From: Chloroflexota bacterium
GTDB lineage: Bacteria; Chloroflexota; Anaerolineae; Anaerolineales; Anaerolineaceae
DNA length: 64,000 nt
Assembly (NCBI GenBank): GCA_012797815.1
Contig: JAAZOK010000156.1
Span: 1 to 64,000 of the forward strand
Direction of reading: 5' to 3'
Part shown: positions 25,616 to 35,194 of the stretch, in pieces
How positions within the stretch are numbered: the stretch's first letter is position 1
Layout of the letters: each line of letters begins with the position of its first letter
Program-made: the position numbers and the translations under genes
The notes under the pieces: model-generated
Told to the model about the DNA's origin: nothing
Database searches by the model: none
Seen by the model: only the letters and a program-made list of their open reading frames with translations

Positions 25616-25985
25616 TACCTGATTCTTTCTTTTCGCGTTCCGCCTGAATTTGATCGAGCAGATGCTCGATCCTCTCTGCCCGTTCAGGTACGGGATCCCA
25701 GAAGAAGCGCAGTTCCGGGAATGAGCGTAACTGGATTTTCTTGGCGAGCTGGCTGCGCAAGAAACCCTTGGCATGGTTTAGTCCAGCCAGGATATCCGTT
25801 TCTCGCTCTTTCCCTTCCAGAGCGGATACGAAGATATTTGCAAATGCAAATTCGCGGTCAACATTGATATCTGTAATGTAGATCCCCTCCAGACGGGGGT
25901 CGTGAATATCACCACGTACAAACATCTCTGATAAGTCTTGCTGCATTCGGTCAGCAATTTTTATTAATCGTGTCTTTGATGGCAT
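25590..25985 (-). CDS. rbfA: Ribosome-binding factor A
   Basis: 131 residues. The KH-like fold is recognised by RLIKIADRMQQDLSEMF at the start, DPRLEGIYITDINVDREFAFANIFVS and the terminal LRFFWDPVPERAERIEHLL. It binds immature 30S subunits and helps 16S rRNA 5'-end maturation, acting in the cytoplasm. The Lys/Glu-rich tail is longer than usual and carries the start of nrnA. It is 16 bases downstream of infB. Confidence 0.93.
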   Translation of the reverse strand: MPSKTRLIKIADRMQQDLSEMFVRGDIHDPRLEGIYITDINVDREFAFANIFVSALEGKERETDILAGLNHAKGFLRSQLAKKIQLRSFPELRFFWDPVPERAERIEHLLDQIQAEREKKESGNEQGRTDQ

Positions 25986-26001
25986 TCTAACCTATTCGTA
26001 C

Positions 26002-27786
26002 CTAACCGGCGGCTTTTTCCTCAAATGTAAAACACTCTAAAATATCACCTTCGACAAAGTCATTGAACCCTTTAACCCGGATACCGCATTCAAATCCCTC
26101 ACGCACTTCCCGCACATTCTCTTTTTCACGCCGTAAGGATGCGACCTCTCCTTCGGTTAATACCTCACCATTTCGCATGACACGCATTTGTGCATTTCGA
26201 CGGATAGTCCCTTCAATCACTTTACAGCCAGCAATTTTACCAACTTTTGAGAAAGAAAAAACAGTTAATACCTGCGCTTTTCCAAGAATAACTTCCTGTT
26301 TTTCTGGCTCAAGCATACCTTTTAACGCTTTTTCGATATCTTCGGTCAGACGGTAGATAATATCATAAAGTCGGACGGAGATGCCTTCACTTTCTGCAAG
26401 TTTGCTTGCCGAACCATCCACGTCAACATTAAATCCCACTACGATAGCGTTGGAGGCAGATGCCAGCATGATATCGCTTTCACTGATATTGCCGGTTTCG
26501 GCATGCAAAACGTTGATCTTGATCTCTTTTTGATCGATATCATTCAGGGTCGAGATGATGGGATCCAACGAACCCTGCACATCTGCTTTGATGATCAAAC
26601 GCAGTTCACGTACTTCACCTGCCTGGAAACGGTTGAAGAGGTCTTCCAGGCTGGCTTGTTTTTTATTCAGTTTAGCTTCTGCCAATTTTTCTTTGCGATC
26701 GTTCACGATCATGCGTGCTTCTTTATCAGAATCGGTTACTTGGAAGAGATCACCTGCTTGTGGAACTTCGTTCAACCCCAGGATTTGGATTGGGGTCGAA
26801 GGTCCCGCTTCTTCGATCTTCTCGCCTAAAAAGCCGGACATCGCCTTGATATTCCCGTGGGATAAACCGACTACCACAGCATCACCTTGATGCAAGGTGC
26901 CGTTCTGAACCAGCAGGGTGGCGACCACACCACGGGCTTTATCAATCTTCGCCTCGATGACCGTTCCGATCACTTTCCCTTTTGGATTTGCCAGAATCTT
27001 GCAGTTATCGGCTACCAGCGTGATAGCCTCCAATAGATCCTCTAATCCCAGTTTCATCTTGGCTGAAACGGGCACAACGATGGTATCGCCATCCCACTCA
27101 TCGGGGACCAGGCCGGCGTCTGCCAGTTGTTTTTTAACGCGATCGGGGTTGGCATCGTCACGGTCGATTTTGTTCAAAGCCACAATAATGGGCACCCGTG
27201 CAGCCTTGGCGTGCGCAATAGCTTCTTTGGTTTGAGGCATTACCCCATCGTTGGCGGCGACCACTAACACTACTATGTCGGCTCCCTGTGCCCCGCGCGC
27301 TCGCATGGCAGTAAAGGCTGCATGCCCCGGAGTATCGAGGAAGGTGATCTTGCGATCTTTATGGACTACCTGGTAAGCACCGATATGCTGGGTGATGCCA
27401 CCGAATTCACCGCCTGCCACATCGGAATGGCGGATGGCATCCAATAAGGTGGTTTTTCCATGATCTACATGTCCCAGGATGGTGACTACCGGGGGGCGTT
27501 TTGTAAGATTCTTGGGGTCTTCATCTTCAATCAATTTCCGCCACAGTGGAATTTCTCCGAGATCCTCTTCTTTCAATTCTGGAATCTCCAGGGTTGCTTC
27601 CACACCTAATTCAGCACAAACGATGGCAGCCGTATCAAAGTCAATGATTTGATTGATATTTGCCATGACACCGTTAGACATCAATATCTTGATGATCTGG
27701 ATCGGGCTTGATCCGATCTTTTCCCCTAGATCTCGGATGGTGATGCTGACTGGTAACTCTACGCTCTTTTTCCCGTTCTCGCTCAT
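26002..27786 (-). CDS. infB: Translation initiation factor IF-2
   Basis: 594 residues from ATG 27786 with GGAGG upstream; a start at 27822 would add a short unconserved peptide. The IF2 N-terminal helical domain occupies about 8-60, with no long N-terminal extension, so this is a short form. The GTPase domain has [27 protein letters not shown] and ALNKIDRDD, followed by domains II, III and the C-terminal fMet-tRNA binding domain. It brings initiator tRNA to the 30S subunit. It lies between rnpM and rbfA. Confidence 0.96.
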   Translation of the reverse strand: MSENGKKSVELPVSITIRDLGEKIGSSPIQIIKILMSNGVMANINQIIDFDTAAIVCAELGVEATLEIPELKEEDLGEIPLWRKLIEDEDPKNLTKRPPVVTILGHVDHGKTTLLDAIRHSDVAGGEFGGITQHIGAYQVVHKDRKITFLDTPGHAAFTAMRARGAQGADIVVLVVAANDGVMPQTKEAIAHAKAARVPIIVALNKIDRDDANPDRVKKQLADAGLVPDEWDGDTIVVPVSAKMKLGLEDLLEAITLVADNCKILANPKGKVIGTVIEAKIDKARGVVATLLVQNGTLHQGDAVVVGLSHGNIKAMSGFLGEKIEEAGPSTPIQILGLNEVPQAGDLFQVTDSDKEARMIVNDRKEKLAEAKLNKKQASLEDLFNRFQAGEVRELRLIIKADVQGSLDPIISTLNDIDQKEIKINVLHAETGNISESDIMLASASNAIVVGFNVDVDGSASKLAESEGISVRLYDIIYRLTEDIEKALKGMLEPEKQEVILGKAQVLTVFSFSKVGKIAGCKVIEGTIRRNAQMRVMRNGEVLTEGEVASLRREKENVREVREGFECGIRVKGFNDFVEGDILECFTFEEKAAG

Positions 27787-27882
27787 TTTTGCCTCCGTTA
27801 TGCCGTGCCCCTTAACATGCACTGTTTATCATACCTATTATGTGAGCGAGATATCCTGCCCGGTGAAACCAGGCGTTTGCAT

Positions 27883-28188
27883 TCAGTTCTGCATTTTCGA
27901 GGTATTCTCCGGCAGGTTGGCTATATAACCGAGTAGGTATGCCTTATCCTGCTCACTGATATCCGTTCGTAATGCTTTCGCCAGGCTGCCCTTTAAGGCT
28001 CGCTCCCAACATTCCTTAGTGGTGTGAATATACGCGCCACGCCCATTCAACTTGCCGGTCGGGTCGACCAGAATTCCCTCAGACGTGCGGACAATGCGGA
28101 TCAATTCTCTTTTTGAAAGAACTGCCCGGCATCCCACACAGGTTCTTTGGGGAATGTGTTTCTTGGGTAGTTTTTGTGCTTTCACCAC
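27883..28188 (-). CDS. rnpM: YlxR/RnpM family RNA-binding protein
   Basis: 101 residues from a GTG start at 28188. The DUF448 hallmark RTCVGCRAVLSKRELIRIVR and LNGRGAYIHTTKECWERAL are clear. In Bacillus subtilis the homologue binds RNase P RNA and modulates its activity; the same role is inferred here. It sits 12 bases after nusA, the canonical place, and 96 bases before infB. Confidence 0.92.
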   Translation of the reverse strand: MVKAQKLPKKHIPQRTCVGCRAVLSKRELIRIVRTSEGILVDPTGKLNGRGAYIHTTKECWERALKGSLAKALRTDISEQDKAYLLGYIANLPENTSKMQN

Positions 28189-28200
28189 CGTTCTCTTATT

Positions 28201-30111
28201 CTATTCTTCTTCCCAACCCCATTCCTCGTCACCTCTTTTATGTTTCTTTTTAACCAGGGTCAGGTCAAGATCAGGATCATATTCGATTTCCTGATATTTA
28301 CGTTTCTTTTTCTTCTTTCCGTCTTTATCGCTATCCTCTTCTTCATCTTCTTCTTCAAAAGATTTTTCGGAAATTTTCTGCGTTTCCAACTTGAACATCT
28401 CTTCAAAGGATAGCTCTTGTCCGGCTTCTTCCTTATTTTCAGGTTGCTTTTCTTCTTCTACCAAAGCCTCTGCTTCAACAGCGGGCTGTACTATAGCTTC
28501 TTCTTCAATCTCCTCTGTGACTTCGGGCTCGACCTGAGCAGGGGGTTCTGATTCTTCGGCTATTTCCATAGCGGGTTCCTGTTCGATGACCTCGGGTTCT
28601 GCTTGCGCCGGCAGGAAATCAGCCAGGTTGTTCACCATTTCTTCAATCTTTTCCAGTGTCTTGGGTCCGATTCCGGGCAAGCTTAAAATGGCATCGGAAT
28701 TGGTTTTATATTTCAGTGCAAGTTCGCCAAGATTGATGATGCCCCCGTCGCTGAGAATAGCCAGCAAGCTTTCCGGTAGCAACTCGTCTGTCAACGGGAC
28801 GTCAAACGCAACTTTGGGAATGGTCTGTAAGACTTCCTGAATGGCTTTTTCTTGCGCTACCAGTACTTCCTGGCGTTCAGCATACAGGTCATTTTCCACC
28901 ATATCCACAAATTTTGCCAGGGTGTCATAGTCATCCATGTTGAGGATGCGCCCTTCGGTTTTGCGTGCCATGATCTCTTCAGCTTTGCTGATCTCTTCTT
29001 GGTATAAGTCGGCTTTTTCAGACAATTCCTTATCATTCTTCAGAGCAAATAACCAGTCTGAAACTGCTTCTGCCAGGCTCTTGATATCGATCCGCCAACT
29101 GGTCAAACGAGCAGCGAGCCGCGCATTTTGTCCATCACGACCGATGGCCAGTGATAATTGATCTTCGGGTACTACCACCAAAGCGGTTTTAGCATCTCGA
29201 TTGGTTTCGTTGAGATAAACGCCATTGACACGTGCAGGACTGAGCGCTTTCGCAATGTAAATACGAGGGTCTTTATTCCATTCGATCACGTCGATCTTTT
29301 CATCGTGCAACTCGCGTACGATGGCTTGGATGCGCACGCCACGCTGCCCTACACAAGCGCCCACCGGGTCGATGCCCTGCTGGGTGGCAGAAACAGCCAC
29401 CTTGGCACGCTGACCGGGTTCACGGGCGATAGAACGGATCTCTACGATGCCGTGGAAGATCTCGGGAACTTCATTCTCAAGCAGTCTGCGCAAGAAATCG
29501 CGATGTGTTCTGGAGAGGATGATTTGCGGACCGCGTGGTGAGTCTTTGACTTCTGCCACCAGGGCACGTATTCTATCGTGGATGCGGAATCGCTCGAATG
29601 GGATCATCTCCTTGCGTGGCATGGTCCCTTCGGCTTTCATTTCCAACCCAATGGTCAGACCATGAGAACCAGTTGCTTGAACAACACCGCTGATGATCTC
29701 ACCGATCTGTTTGGCATAATAGTCTAATTGCATCTGCCTTTCGGCTTCACGGATCTTTTGCTGAATGACCTGGCGAGCCGTTTGTGCTGCAACCCGCCCA
29801 AAATTTTCAGGAGTACTTTCAACCAATACCATATCGCTTAATTCAGCATTAGGATCATATTCCTTCGCAACTTTCAAGAGGACCTCTGTGCGGTCATCTT
29901 GAACATCATCAACTACTTCCTTCTCTGCAAAGATACGGAATTCCCCTTTATCAAGATCAATTTTAGCAACAACCTGCTGAGCACTGGATGCGTTGACAGA
30001 TTTGCGATAGGCTGAGACCATCGCAGATTCAAGTGCATGATAAATGACTTCTTTGGGAAGCCCCTTATCTTCGAGCACTTCGTTGAATGCTAGAATGATT
30101 TCATTCTTCAT
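28201..30111 (-). CDS. nusA: Transcription termination/antitermination factor NusA
   Basis: 636 residues, longer than typical because of an acidic tail. The N-terminal RNA polymerase-binding domain (1-130), S1 domain (about 135-200) and two KH domains ([44 protein letters not shown]) are present. A helix-hairpin-helix-like segment ([17 protein letters not shown], near 490) is followed by about 110 residues very rich in Glu and then a Lys-rich patch. NusA modulates pausing and termination. It is the first gene of the translation operon; rimP, often upstream, is missing. Confidence 0.95.
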   Translation of the reverse strand: MKNEIILAFNEVLEDKGLPKEVIYHALESAMVSAYRKSVNASSAQQVVAKIDLDKGEFRIFAEKEVVDDVQDDRTEVLLKVAKEYDPNAELSDMVLVESTPENFGRVAAQTARQVIQQKIREAERQMQLDYYAKQIGEIISGVVQATGSHGLTIGLEMKAEGTMPRKEMIPFERFRIHDRIRALVAEVKDSPRGPQIILSRTHRDFLRRLLENEVPEIFHGIVEIRSIAREPGQRAKVAVSATQQGIDPVGACVGQRGVRIQAIVRELHDEKIDVIEWNKDPRIYIAKALSPARVNGVYLNETNRDAKTALVVVPEDQLSLAIGRDGQNARLAARLTSWRIDIKSLAEAVSDWLFALKNDKELSEKADLYQEEISKAEEIMARKTEGRILNMDDYDTLAKFVDMVENDLYAERQEVLVAQEKAIQEVLQTIPKVAFDVPLTDELLPESLLAILSDGGIINLGELALKYKTNSDAILSLPGIGPKTLEKIEEMVNNLADFLPAQAEPEVIEQEPAMEIAEESEPPAQVEPEVTEEIEEEAIVQPAVEAEALVEEEKQPENKEEAGQELSFEEMFKLETQKISEKSFEEEDEEEDSDKDGKKKKKRKYQEIEYDPDLDLTLVKKKHKRGDEEWGWEEE

Positions 30112-30152
30112 GACTCTTTATCTCCACTTTGATTACTCTAATAATACGAAGA

Positions 30153-30173
30153 AAAGTGGGGGTTGCCCACTTT
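30153..30173 (-). promoter_or_regulatory. Hairpin in the nusA leader
   Basis: On the minus strand AAAGTGGG pairs with CCCACTTT across a five-base loop, followed by TCTTC. It lies between the nusA promoter (30209-30237) and the nusA start (30111). It may be a weak terminator acting as an attenuator of the operon, or a leader structure only; the T run is short. Confidence 0.5.
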
Positions 30174-30208
30174 CCGGTATTTTCAATGAAGCTGGAACTA
30201 ACGCATTT

Positions 30209-30237
30209 ATTCTAACATGAATTAGAGAGAGCGGCAA
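30209..30237 (-). promoter_or_regulatory. Promoter of the nusA operon
   Basis: On the minus strand TTGCCG (30237-30232) and TAGAAT (30214-30209) are spaced by exactly 17 bases. The start site would be near 30202, giving a leader of about 90 bases before nusA that contains the 30153-30173 hairpin. Confidence 0.7.
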
Positions 30238-30295
30238 GTTTTCCTGAGATAACTCTCCCATATTAATATTGGAGGTTGTGTTTGACTAAAATATA

Positions 30296-31624
30296 TTAGA
30301 GAACCATGTTGTTTTCAATAAGTAGTGTTTGAAGTTTGCCAATATCGACATCCGCTGGACATGTATTCATCTTTATATAAAGCGCAGCGGCGCTTCCGGC
30401 AGCCTGCCCAAGTGCCATAACCGGGGCAGTGACCCGCAGGGATGCGAAAGCGTCATGACTGGATGAAACCGCGCGACCGGTAACAAGCAGATTGTCTATT
30501 CTTTGCGGAAGTAAAACCCTGTATGGAATTTCATAGGATTTTTTGAAATCTATCAGGGTCATTGCTGCGTTATCCGGCATATGGATATCAATGGGATATC
30601 CGCAGCGCGCGATTCCATCTGGGAACGCTGTGCTGTTGATGATGTCGGTTTCCGATAATTGAAATTGTCCGGCAATCCGGCGGCTCTCACGAACGCCGAT
30701 CTGAGAGGGGGTTTCAAGTAGAAAAGAATTTTCAAATCCGGGCAGACTTTCTTGCATGAAGGTGGTCAGCAGTTCAGCCTGTTTTCTGCCCGTTATTTCA
30801 GCCCGTGTGATAGGCTCTGCCCGGGTAGGGTCTATATCCAGAATTCTGGTGGTATTCACGGTGATCTCTCCCGGGCGCGGTCCGATAAAGAACAGGAATC
30901 GGTCCCTGGGGATGGAAGCCGGAGCTTTTTTCCAGTGTTTGAAAAAGCCGGAAACGCCCGTAAGAGGAAGATTCTTGCTGTCAACCGGGACCGCGGGAGT
31001 ATAGAATTCGTCAGGGTGTTCAAGGTAGTATGCCTTGATCGGTGCAACCTTTACGCCTCCTAATCTGAAAATGTAGGTCATTGCCTGTACCTTGCCATCG
31101 TTGGGACGTCCCAGAACGCAGGGAGCGCCGGAAAGGGCAGCCACATCGGCATCTCCGGTGGCATCAATGATGAGCTTGCCCTTGACTTCTGCATTACCGT
31201 ATTTCCCAACCGTTTTCAGGCTTGTGATTTTGCGGTCAGTAACCTGAAGCTCTGAAACGAAAGAATGAAGCAGGATATCAACATTGGCGTCGGAAAGCAG
31301 ATCCAGAGCCAGTGATTTATAAACCTCTTTATCAAAAGGGGTGACCGACCATACAAATCCCGAGCTATCGCGTAAATGACCGGGAGAACCGCCTCTTTCG
31401 ATCAAATGGTCAACAATTTCCTGGGCAATGCCTTTGATGACCTGATTGCCACTGAGATCGTGGAAGGTGAACCAGGGATAAACCAGCGCAGAAGATGACA
31501 TCCCTCCGAGAAAACCGTATCGCTCGATGAGCAGGGTAGATACATTCGCTCGACCGGCTGCCAGGGCTGCGGTGATCCCTGAGGGACCTCCGCCCACAAC
31601 AATGACATCATATTGCTTTTTCAT
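30296..31624 (-). CDS. FAD-dependent oxidoreductase
   Basis: 442 residues with TTGGAGAG upstream. The N-terminal dinucleotide fold is VIVVGGGPSGITAALAAGRA, followed by LIERYGFLGGMSSSALVYPW, typical of the FAD_oxidored family found in glycan and organic-acid clusters; the C-terminal FAD motif is LLVTGRAVSSSHDAFASLR. No signal peptide is seen. It is divergent from the ROK/ABC operon and its probable TATAAT overlaps the plus-strand -10 box, so the two are likely co-regulated by the ROK repressor. The substrate is unknown; oxidation of a sugar or glycoside is inferred from context. Confidence 0.85.
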   Translation of the reverse strand: MKKQYDVIVVGGGPSGITAALAAGRANVSTLLIERYGFLGGMSSSALVYPWFTFHDLSGNQVIKGIAQEIVDHLIERGGSPGHLRDSSGFVWSVTPFDKEVYKSLALDLLSDANVDILLHSFVSELQVTDRKITSLKTVGKYGNAEVKGKLIIDATGDADVAALSGAPCVLGRPNDGKVQAMTYIFRLGGVKVAPIKAYYLEHPDEFYTPAVPVDSKNLPLTGVSGFFKHWKKAPASIPRDRFLFFIGPRPGEITVNTTRILDIDPTRAEPITRAEITGRKQAELLTTFMQESLPGFENSFLLETPSQIGVRESRRIAGQFQLSETDIINSTAFPDGIARCGYPIDIHMPDNAAMTLIDFKKSYEIPYRVLLPQRIDNLLVTGRAVSSSHDAFASLRVTAPVMALGQAAGSAAALYIKMNTCPADVDIGKLQTLLIENNMVL

Positions 31625-31656
31625 AATTACTCTCCAAAATGTTCACCAAATTGCGC

Positions 31657-31685
31657 TTGACATTGTACCTGCTTCTTATTATACT
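31657..31685 (+). promoter_or_regulatory. Near-consensus promoter of the ROK/ABC sugar operon
   Basis: TTGACA (31657-31662) and TATACT (31680-31685) are separated by 17 bases. On the opposite strand TATAAT (31683-31678) is a probable -10 for the divergent FAD oxidoreductase gene, so the two promoters overlap back to back. Confidence 0.8.
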
Positions 31686-31703
31686 ATGATAGTAAGTACA
31701 ATG
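31661..31703. promoter_or_regulatory. Inverted repeat spanning the promoter, likely ROK operator
   Basis: CATTGTAC (31661-31668) is the exact inverse of GTACAATG (31696-31703), with the -10 box between them. The right arm lies within GTAAGTACA (31692-31700), whose complement TGTACTTAC recurs at 31747 and, with one change, at 39088. Confidence 0.6.
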
Positions 31704-31747
31704 ACTTTACAAACTAATCCCATTCAAATAGCTTCAGGATTAATGCT

Positions 31748-31765
31748 GTACTTACAAAGAAGTAC
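31748..31765. promoter_or_regulatory. Second inverted repeat in the leader, likely ROK operator
   Basis: GTACTT (31748-31753) and AAGTAC (31760-31765) form a perfect inverted repeat around ACAAAG. With the preceding T it contains TGTACTTAC, the element shared with the other two operator candidates of this cluster. It lies about 60 bases before the ROK kinase start. Confidence 0.6.
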
Positions 31766-31825
31766 TGTGCCATTTGATCCAGCATAGTCTGTACATTTTA
31801 CAAATACAAAACCGATGAGAGAAAA

Positions 31826-32809
31826 ATGCATAGAAACACCTATACAATTGGCATAGATATCGGGGGCACTAAAATTGCCTTCGCACTTATTGACAGCGAA
31901 GGGACCGTACGGGAAGATAAAAAAATTCCCACCAACCTGTCAGGGGGCACTGAATTTATTCAAAATGAAATCGGCAAGCAGGTAAATAGTTTTATCAAAA
32001 AATATGGCTCCAGTATTATGGGTATTGGTTTGGCAACACCGGGATATATTGATCCGGTTGCAGGAATCGTGAAAAATGCGGTGAATTTGAATTGGAAAGA
32101 TGTGCATGTGGTCGATATTCTAAAAAATTCAATAGAAATGCCGCTTCCTATATATCTGCAAAGGGATACGGTTGCCGAGACACTGGGCGAATACTATTTC
32201 GGAGCCGGTAAAAATTGTCAAAATTTTGTGTTTTTAGGGATCGGGACCGGTTTTGGGGCAGGGGCGGTAACCTCAGGACATTTGTTAACCGGTTTCCATA
32301 ATATGGCTTTGGAGATTGGACATCTATCGGTTGATGAAAAGGGTCCACCATGCGCCTGTGGAAATGTTGGGTGCATTGAAACGATCCTTTCGGGAAAAGG
32401 ACTGGTCAACCGTGCAAATGAGCTTTTTGATGCTTCCCATGATCCGGTTTATGTAAGAATGAAAGATTCCATCACTGCCAGACAGGTTCTCCGCATGGCA
32501 AAGGCACATGATCCGATGGCTGAAGAATTGATGGAAAAGATGGCGAAATCATTGGGATTCATATGTGCAGTGCTCAAATCTGTCATCGATCCCGAGCGAT
32601 TCATCATCGGCGGCGGGCTTGGAAAAGCCATTTTCAATAAGCTGACTGATGCGGTAGAAAAAGAAATGAATGCCCGTGTTTTTAAAATGGATGATCAACC
32701 TACACATTTCTATAAATCGAGTTTGAAAACAAGCGCAATGGGTGCAGGTGCGATGGTCTGGTATTTCAATAATATATTGCCGAATTCACTAAAGAACAAA
32801 AATGAATAA
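31826..32809 (+). CDS. ROK family sugar kinase
   Basis: 327 residues. The ATP-binding motif IGIDIGGTKIAFALID opens the protein; LATPGYIDPVAGIV, the catalytic-loop region and the ROK zinc motif CACGNVGCIE with its upstream His are present. There is no N-terminal HTH, so it is a kinase and not a regulator. It should phosphorylate a hexose such as glucose or an amino sugar. It is the first gene of the ABC uptake operon and lies behind a strong promoter with two operator candidates. Exact sugar not determined. Confidence 0.88.
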   Translation: MHRNTYTIGIDIGGTKIAFALIDSEGTVREDKKIPTNLSGGTEFIQNEIGKQVNSFIKKYGSSIMGIGLATPGYIDPVAGIVKNAVNLNWKDVHVVDILKNSIEMPLPIYLQRDTVAETLGEYYFGAGKNCQNFVFLGIGTGFGAGAVTSGHLLTGFHNMALEIGHLSVDEKGPPCACGNVGCIETILSGKGLVNRANELFDASHDPVYVRMKDSITARQVLRMAKAHDPMAEELMEKMAKSLGFICAVLKSVIDPERFIIGGGLGKAIFNKLTDAVEKEMNARVFKMDDQPTHFYKSSLKTSAMGAGAMVWYFNNILPNSLKNKNE

Positions 32810-32888
32810 GGAGGATACCAGGAAAATAATAAACTTATAAATAGCTTATCGAAAAAGAATCTATTGTTATTTGGAGGAAAAGATAGTC

Positions 32889-34211
32889 ATGAAAAAGAAT
32901 AAACTGTTTCTTGTTTTTGCCGCCATGATCGTTGTGGCGATGATCTTCTCCGCATGCGGTTCAGAGACTGATGCTGCCGTCAATGAACCTGCGGATGAAG
33001 CTACGCTTGAAGAAGTCAGCGATGAACCTGTGAATATTAAATTCACTTTGTGGGGCAGTGAAACCCACATTGCTCTGCTGACTGAAATTGCAGAAGAGTA
33101 TCGGGTCGATCACCCCAATGTGACCTTTGAATTTGTGAGCATTCCTGTGACCGACTATGTTTCAAAACTGGCTGTTCAGCTGGCTGGGAATGATCAACCG
33201 GATATGGGCTGGATGCTTGAATCCCCGGCTCTGGGTTGGGAGGATGCCGGTGCGCTGGTAGATCTGGCGCCCTATTTAACGGATGATGTCGATTTCAACC
33301 TGGCTGATTTCTCTGATTCTTCCCTCTCGCTCTGGACGCAGGATGAAGCGCTTTATGGTATTCCATTCTCCACCTCTCCGATGTTCATAGCCTATAATGC
33401 GGACCTGTTTGAGGCGGCAGGATTGGATACCCCCTCAGAATCCTATGCCAAAGGCGAGTGGACCTGGGAGAAATTCGCCGGAGATGCCAAAGCTATTACC
33501 GATCTGGGGAATGGCTCGATCGGGTATGTGCATATTGATGAGATCAGCACAAACCCCTGGCGTTTATTGGTACCGGTAATGCAGGCCTACGGCGGTGGCT
33601 CCTGGAACGAAGCTGGAAGCACCTGCTTGATGAGCAGCGATGAGTCCGTTGAGGCAGCTACTTTGATCCACGACATGATGTATGTGGATAACAGTATCGT
33701 AAAACCGAACGAAAAAGTGGATTTCACTTCGGGCACCGTGGGTATGACCATGCGCCAGCTAAGCTGGTTGAGTTCACTGGCTGATGTTACTTTTGATTGG
33801 GATTTTGCTCCCCTGCCCAGCGGACCTGATGGAGCGAAACCGATCGTTGGTCAGGCGGCAGTGGTTGTTTTCAATGCCAGCCCCAACCAGGCAGTGGCGA
33901 TCGATTTCTTGAAATTCTTATTGAATGAAGAGAACAGCGCCAAATTATCGCAGTTCTTCCCGCAGGCTCGCGCTACCGTTCTGGATGCAGGTTCTATTGA
34001 AGCTACCAATCCAACCTTGAATCCCGAAAGCATTCAGACTGCGATCATCGATCAGATCAAGAACGGCACCGTTTTACCCAGCCATGTAGAATATTCAAAG
34101 ATCGATCTGGCTGTGCGCGCGGAATTGGACAAATTGTGGACAACCGATGTTGACGTCGCGGCAATCATGAATTCTGCCTGCGAGGTGATGGCTCCCTATT
34201 TGAATCAATAG
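32889..34211 (+). CDS. ABC sugar transporter solute-binding lipoprotein
   Basis: 440 residues from ATG 32889 (GGAGG 11 bases upstream); a TTG at 32871 in the same frame overlaps that SD and is rejected. The signal peptide ends at MIFSACGSE, a lipobox. The mature protein is a family 1 extracellular binding fold (IKFTLWGSETHIALL, YRVDHPNVTFEFVS, GIPFSTSPMFIAYNADLFEAAGLDTPSE). It captures an oligosaccharide or sugar derivative at the cell surface and delivers it to the two permeases that follow. Confidence 0.92.
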   Translation: MKKNKLFLVFAAMIVVAMIFSACGSETDAAVNEPADEATLEEVSDEPVNIKFTLWGSETHIALLTEIAEEYRVDHPNVTFEFVSIPVTDYVSKLAVQLAGNDQPDMGWMLESPALGWEDAGALVDLAPYLTDDVDFNLADFSDSSLSLWTQDEALYGIPFSTSPMFIAYNADLFEAAGLDTPSESYAKGEWTWEKFAGDAKAITDLGNGSIGYVHIDEISTNPWRLLVPVMQAYGGGSWNEAGSTCLMSSDESVEAATLIHDMMYVDNSIVKPNEKVDFTSGTVGMTMRQLSWLSSLADVTFDWDFAPLPSGPDGAKPIVGQAAVVVFNASPNQAVAIDFLKFLLNEENSAKLSQFFPQARATVLDAGSIEATNPTLNPESIQTAIIDQIKNGTVLPSHVEYSKIDLAVRAELDKLWTTDVDVAAIMNSACEVMAPYLNQ

Positions 34212-34291
34212 ACATTTAGATAAAATAAGAGTGTATCCGGGGTTCCCCGGATACACTACTTTCAATAGGACTATCGTATCTATCGTGAGGA

Positions 34292-35194
34292 ATGATGAAA
34301 CGGAAATCACTTTCACAGGCAAAACTGGATAATCTGGCCGGGCATCTCTTTATTGCTCCTCAATTCATCGGTTTTCTTTTATTTGTGGCAGTACCGATTT
34401 TTGCGGTGATCATATTCAGTTTTCAAGACCGCAATTTGTTAACAGGTACTTGGGAATGGATAGGGTTCGATAATTATTCATTCATGTTTACCAAAGATCC
34501 TTATTTCTATAAGGTTGTGCGCAACAGTCTGGTTTTTTCGTTTGGTTTGATAATCATGAATGTATCATTAGCCCTGTTTCTGGCCCTGATCCTGTTTCAA
34601 AACAAGAAGGGTATGGTCTTCTTCCGCACGTTATTCTTCTCACCTGTGGTTACTTCAACGGTGGCCTGGGTTTTGGTTTGGAGTTTCATGCTGCAGAGCA
34701 ACCAGGGCACCATCAATCAGTTTCTAAACCTCATTGGTATTCAGGGACCCAACTGGTTGGGGAGTACAGAATGGGCGATGTTTTCGGTGATCTTTATTCG
34801 GGTCATTAAGAATGTTGGATTGAACATGGTTATTTTGATCGCAGCATTGAAGGATGTTCCTTACGATCTGGTGGAAGCGGCTCGTGTGGATGGTGCCAAT
34901 ACATTACAGTGCATCAGAAAGATTATCATCCCCATGATCGCTCCAACGATCCTGCTAGTAGTTATCATTACCCTCATTGGCTCCATGAATGTTTTCGATC
35001 ACATTATGCTGCTGACGGCGGGTGGACCCTCCAATTCCACGCTGGTGCTGGCATATTATGTCTACTACCAGGCTTTCTTGACCAATGAGATCGGGTATGC
35101 CAGTGCGTTGGCGGTTGTTCTCTTTGTGGTTGTTCTGGGGTTGACCTTCTTGCAGTGGAATATGAGAAAGAAATGGGTATATTATGAACAATAA
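34292..35194 (+). CDS. ABC sugar permease, MalF/UgpA type
   Basis: 300 residues with six predicted membrane segments. The cytoplasmic EAA loop is seen as EAARVDGANTLQCIRKIIIP, the site that docks the ATPase. Two ATG codons (34292 and 34295) are next to GTGAGG; the second has the better spacing. It pairs with the following permease, whose start lies 11 bases inside this gene. No ATPase gene is in the operon, so a shared MsmK/UgpC-type ATPase elsewhere is expected. Confidence 0.93.
   Translation: MMKRKSLSQAKLDNLAGHLFIAPQFIGFLLFVAVPIFAVIIFSFQDRNLLTGTWEWIGFDNYSFMFTKDPYFYKVVRNSLVFSFGLIIMNVSLALFLALILFQNKKGMVFFRTLFFSPVVTSTVAWVLVWSFMLQSNQGTINQFLNLIGIQGPNWLGSTEWAMFSVIFIRVIKNVGLNMVILIAALKDVPYDLVEAARVDGANTLQCIRKIIIPMIAPTILLVVIITLIGSMNVFDHIMLLTAGGPSNSTLVLAYYVYYQAFLTNEIGYASALAVVLFVVVLGLTFLQWNMRKKWVYYEQ

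Noticed and set aside
32809-32870. AAGGAGG after the ROK kinase as an SD for a further small gene
   Set aside because: No start codon follows at suitable distance with an open frame before the binding-protein gene.
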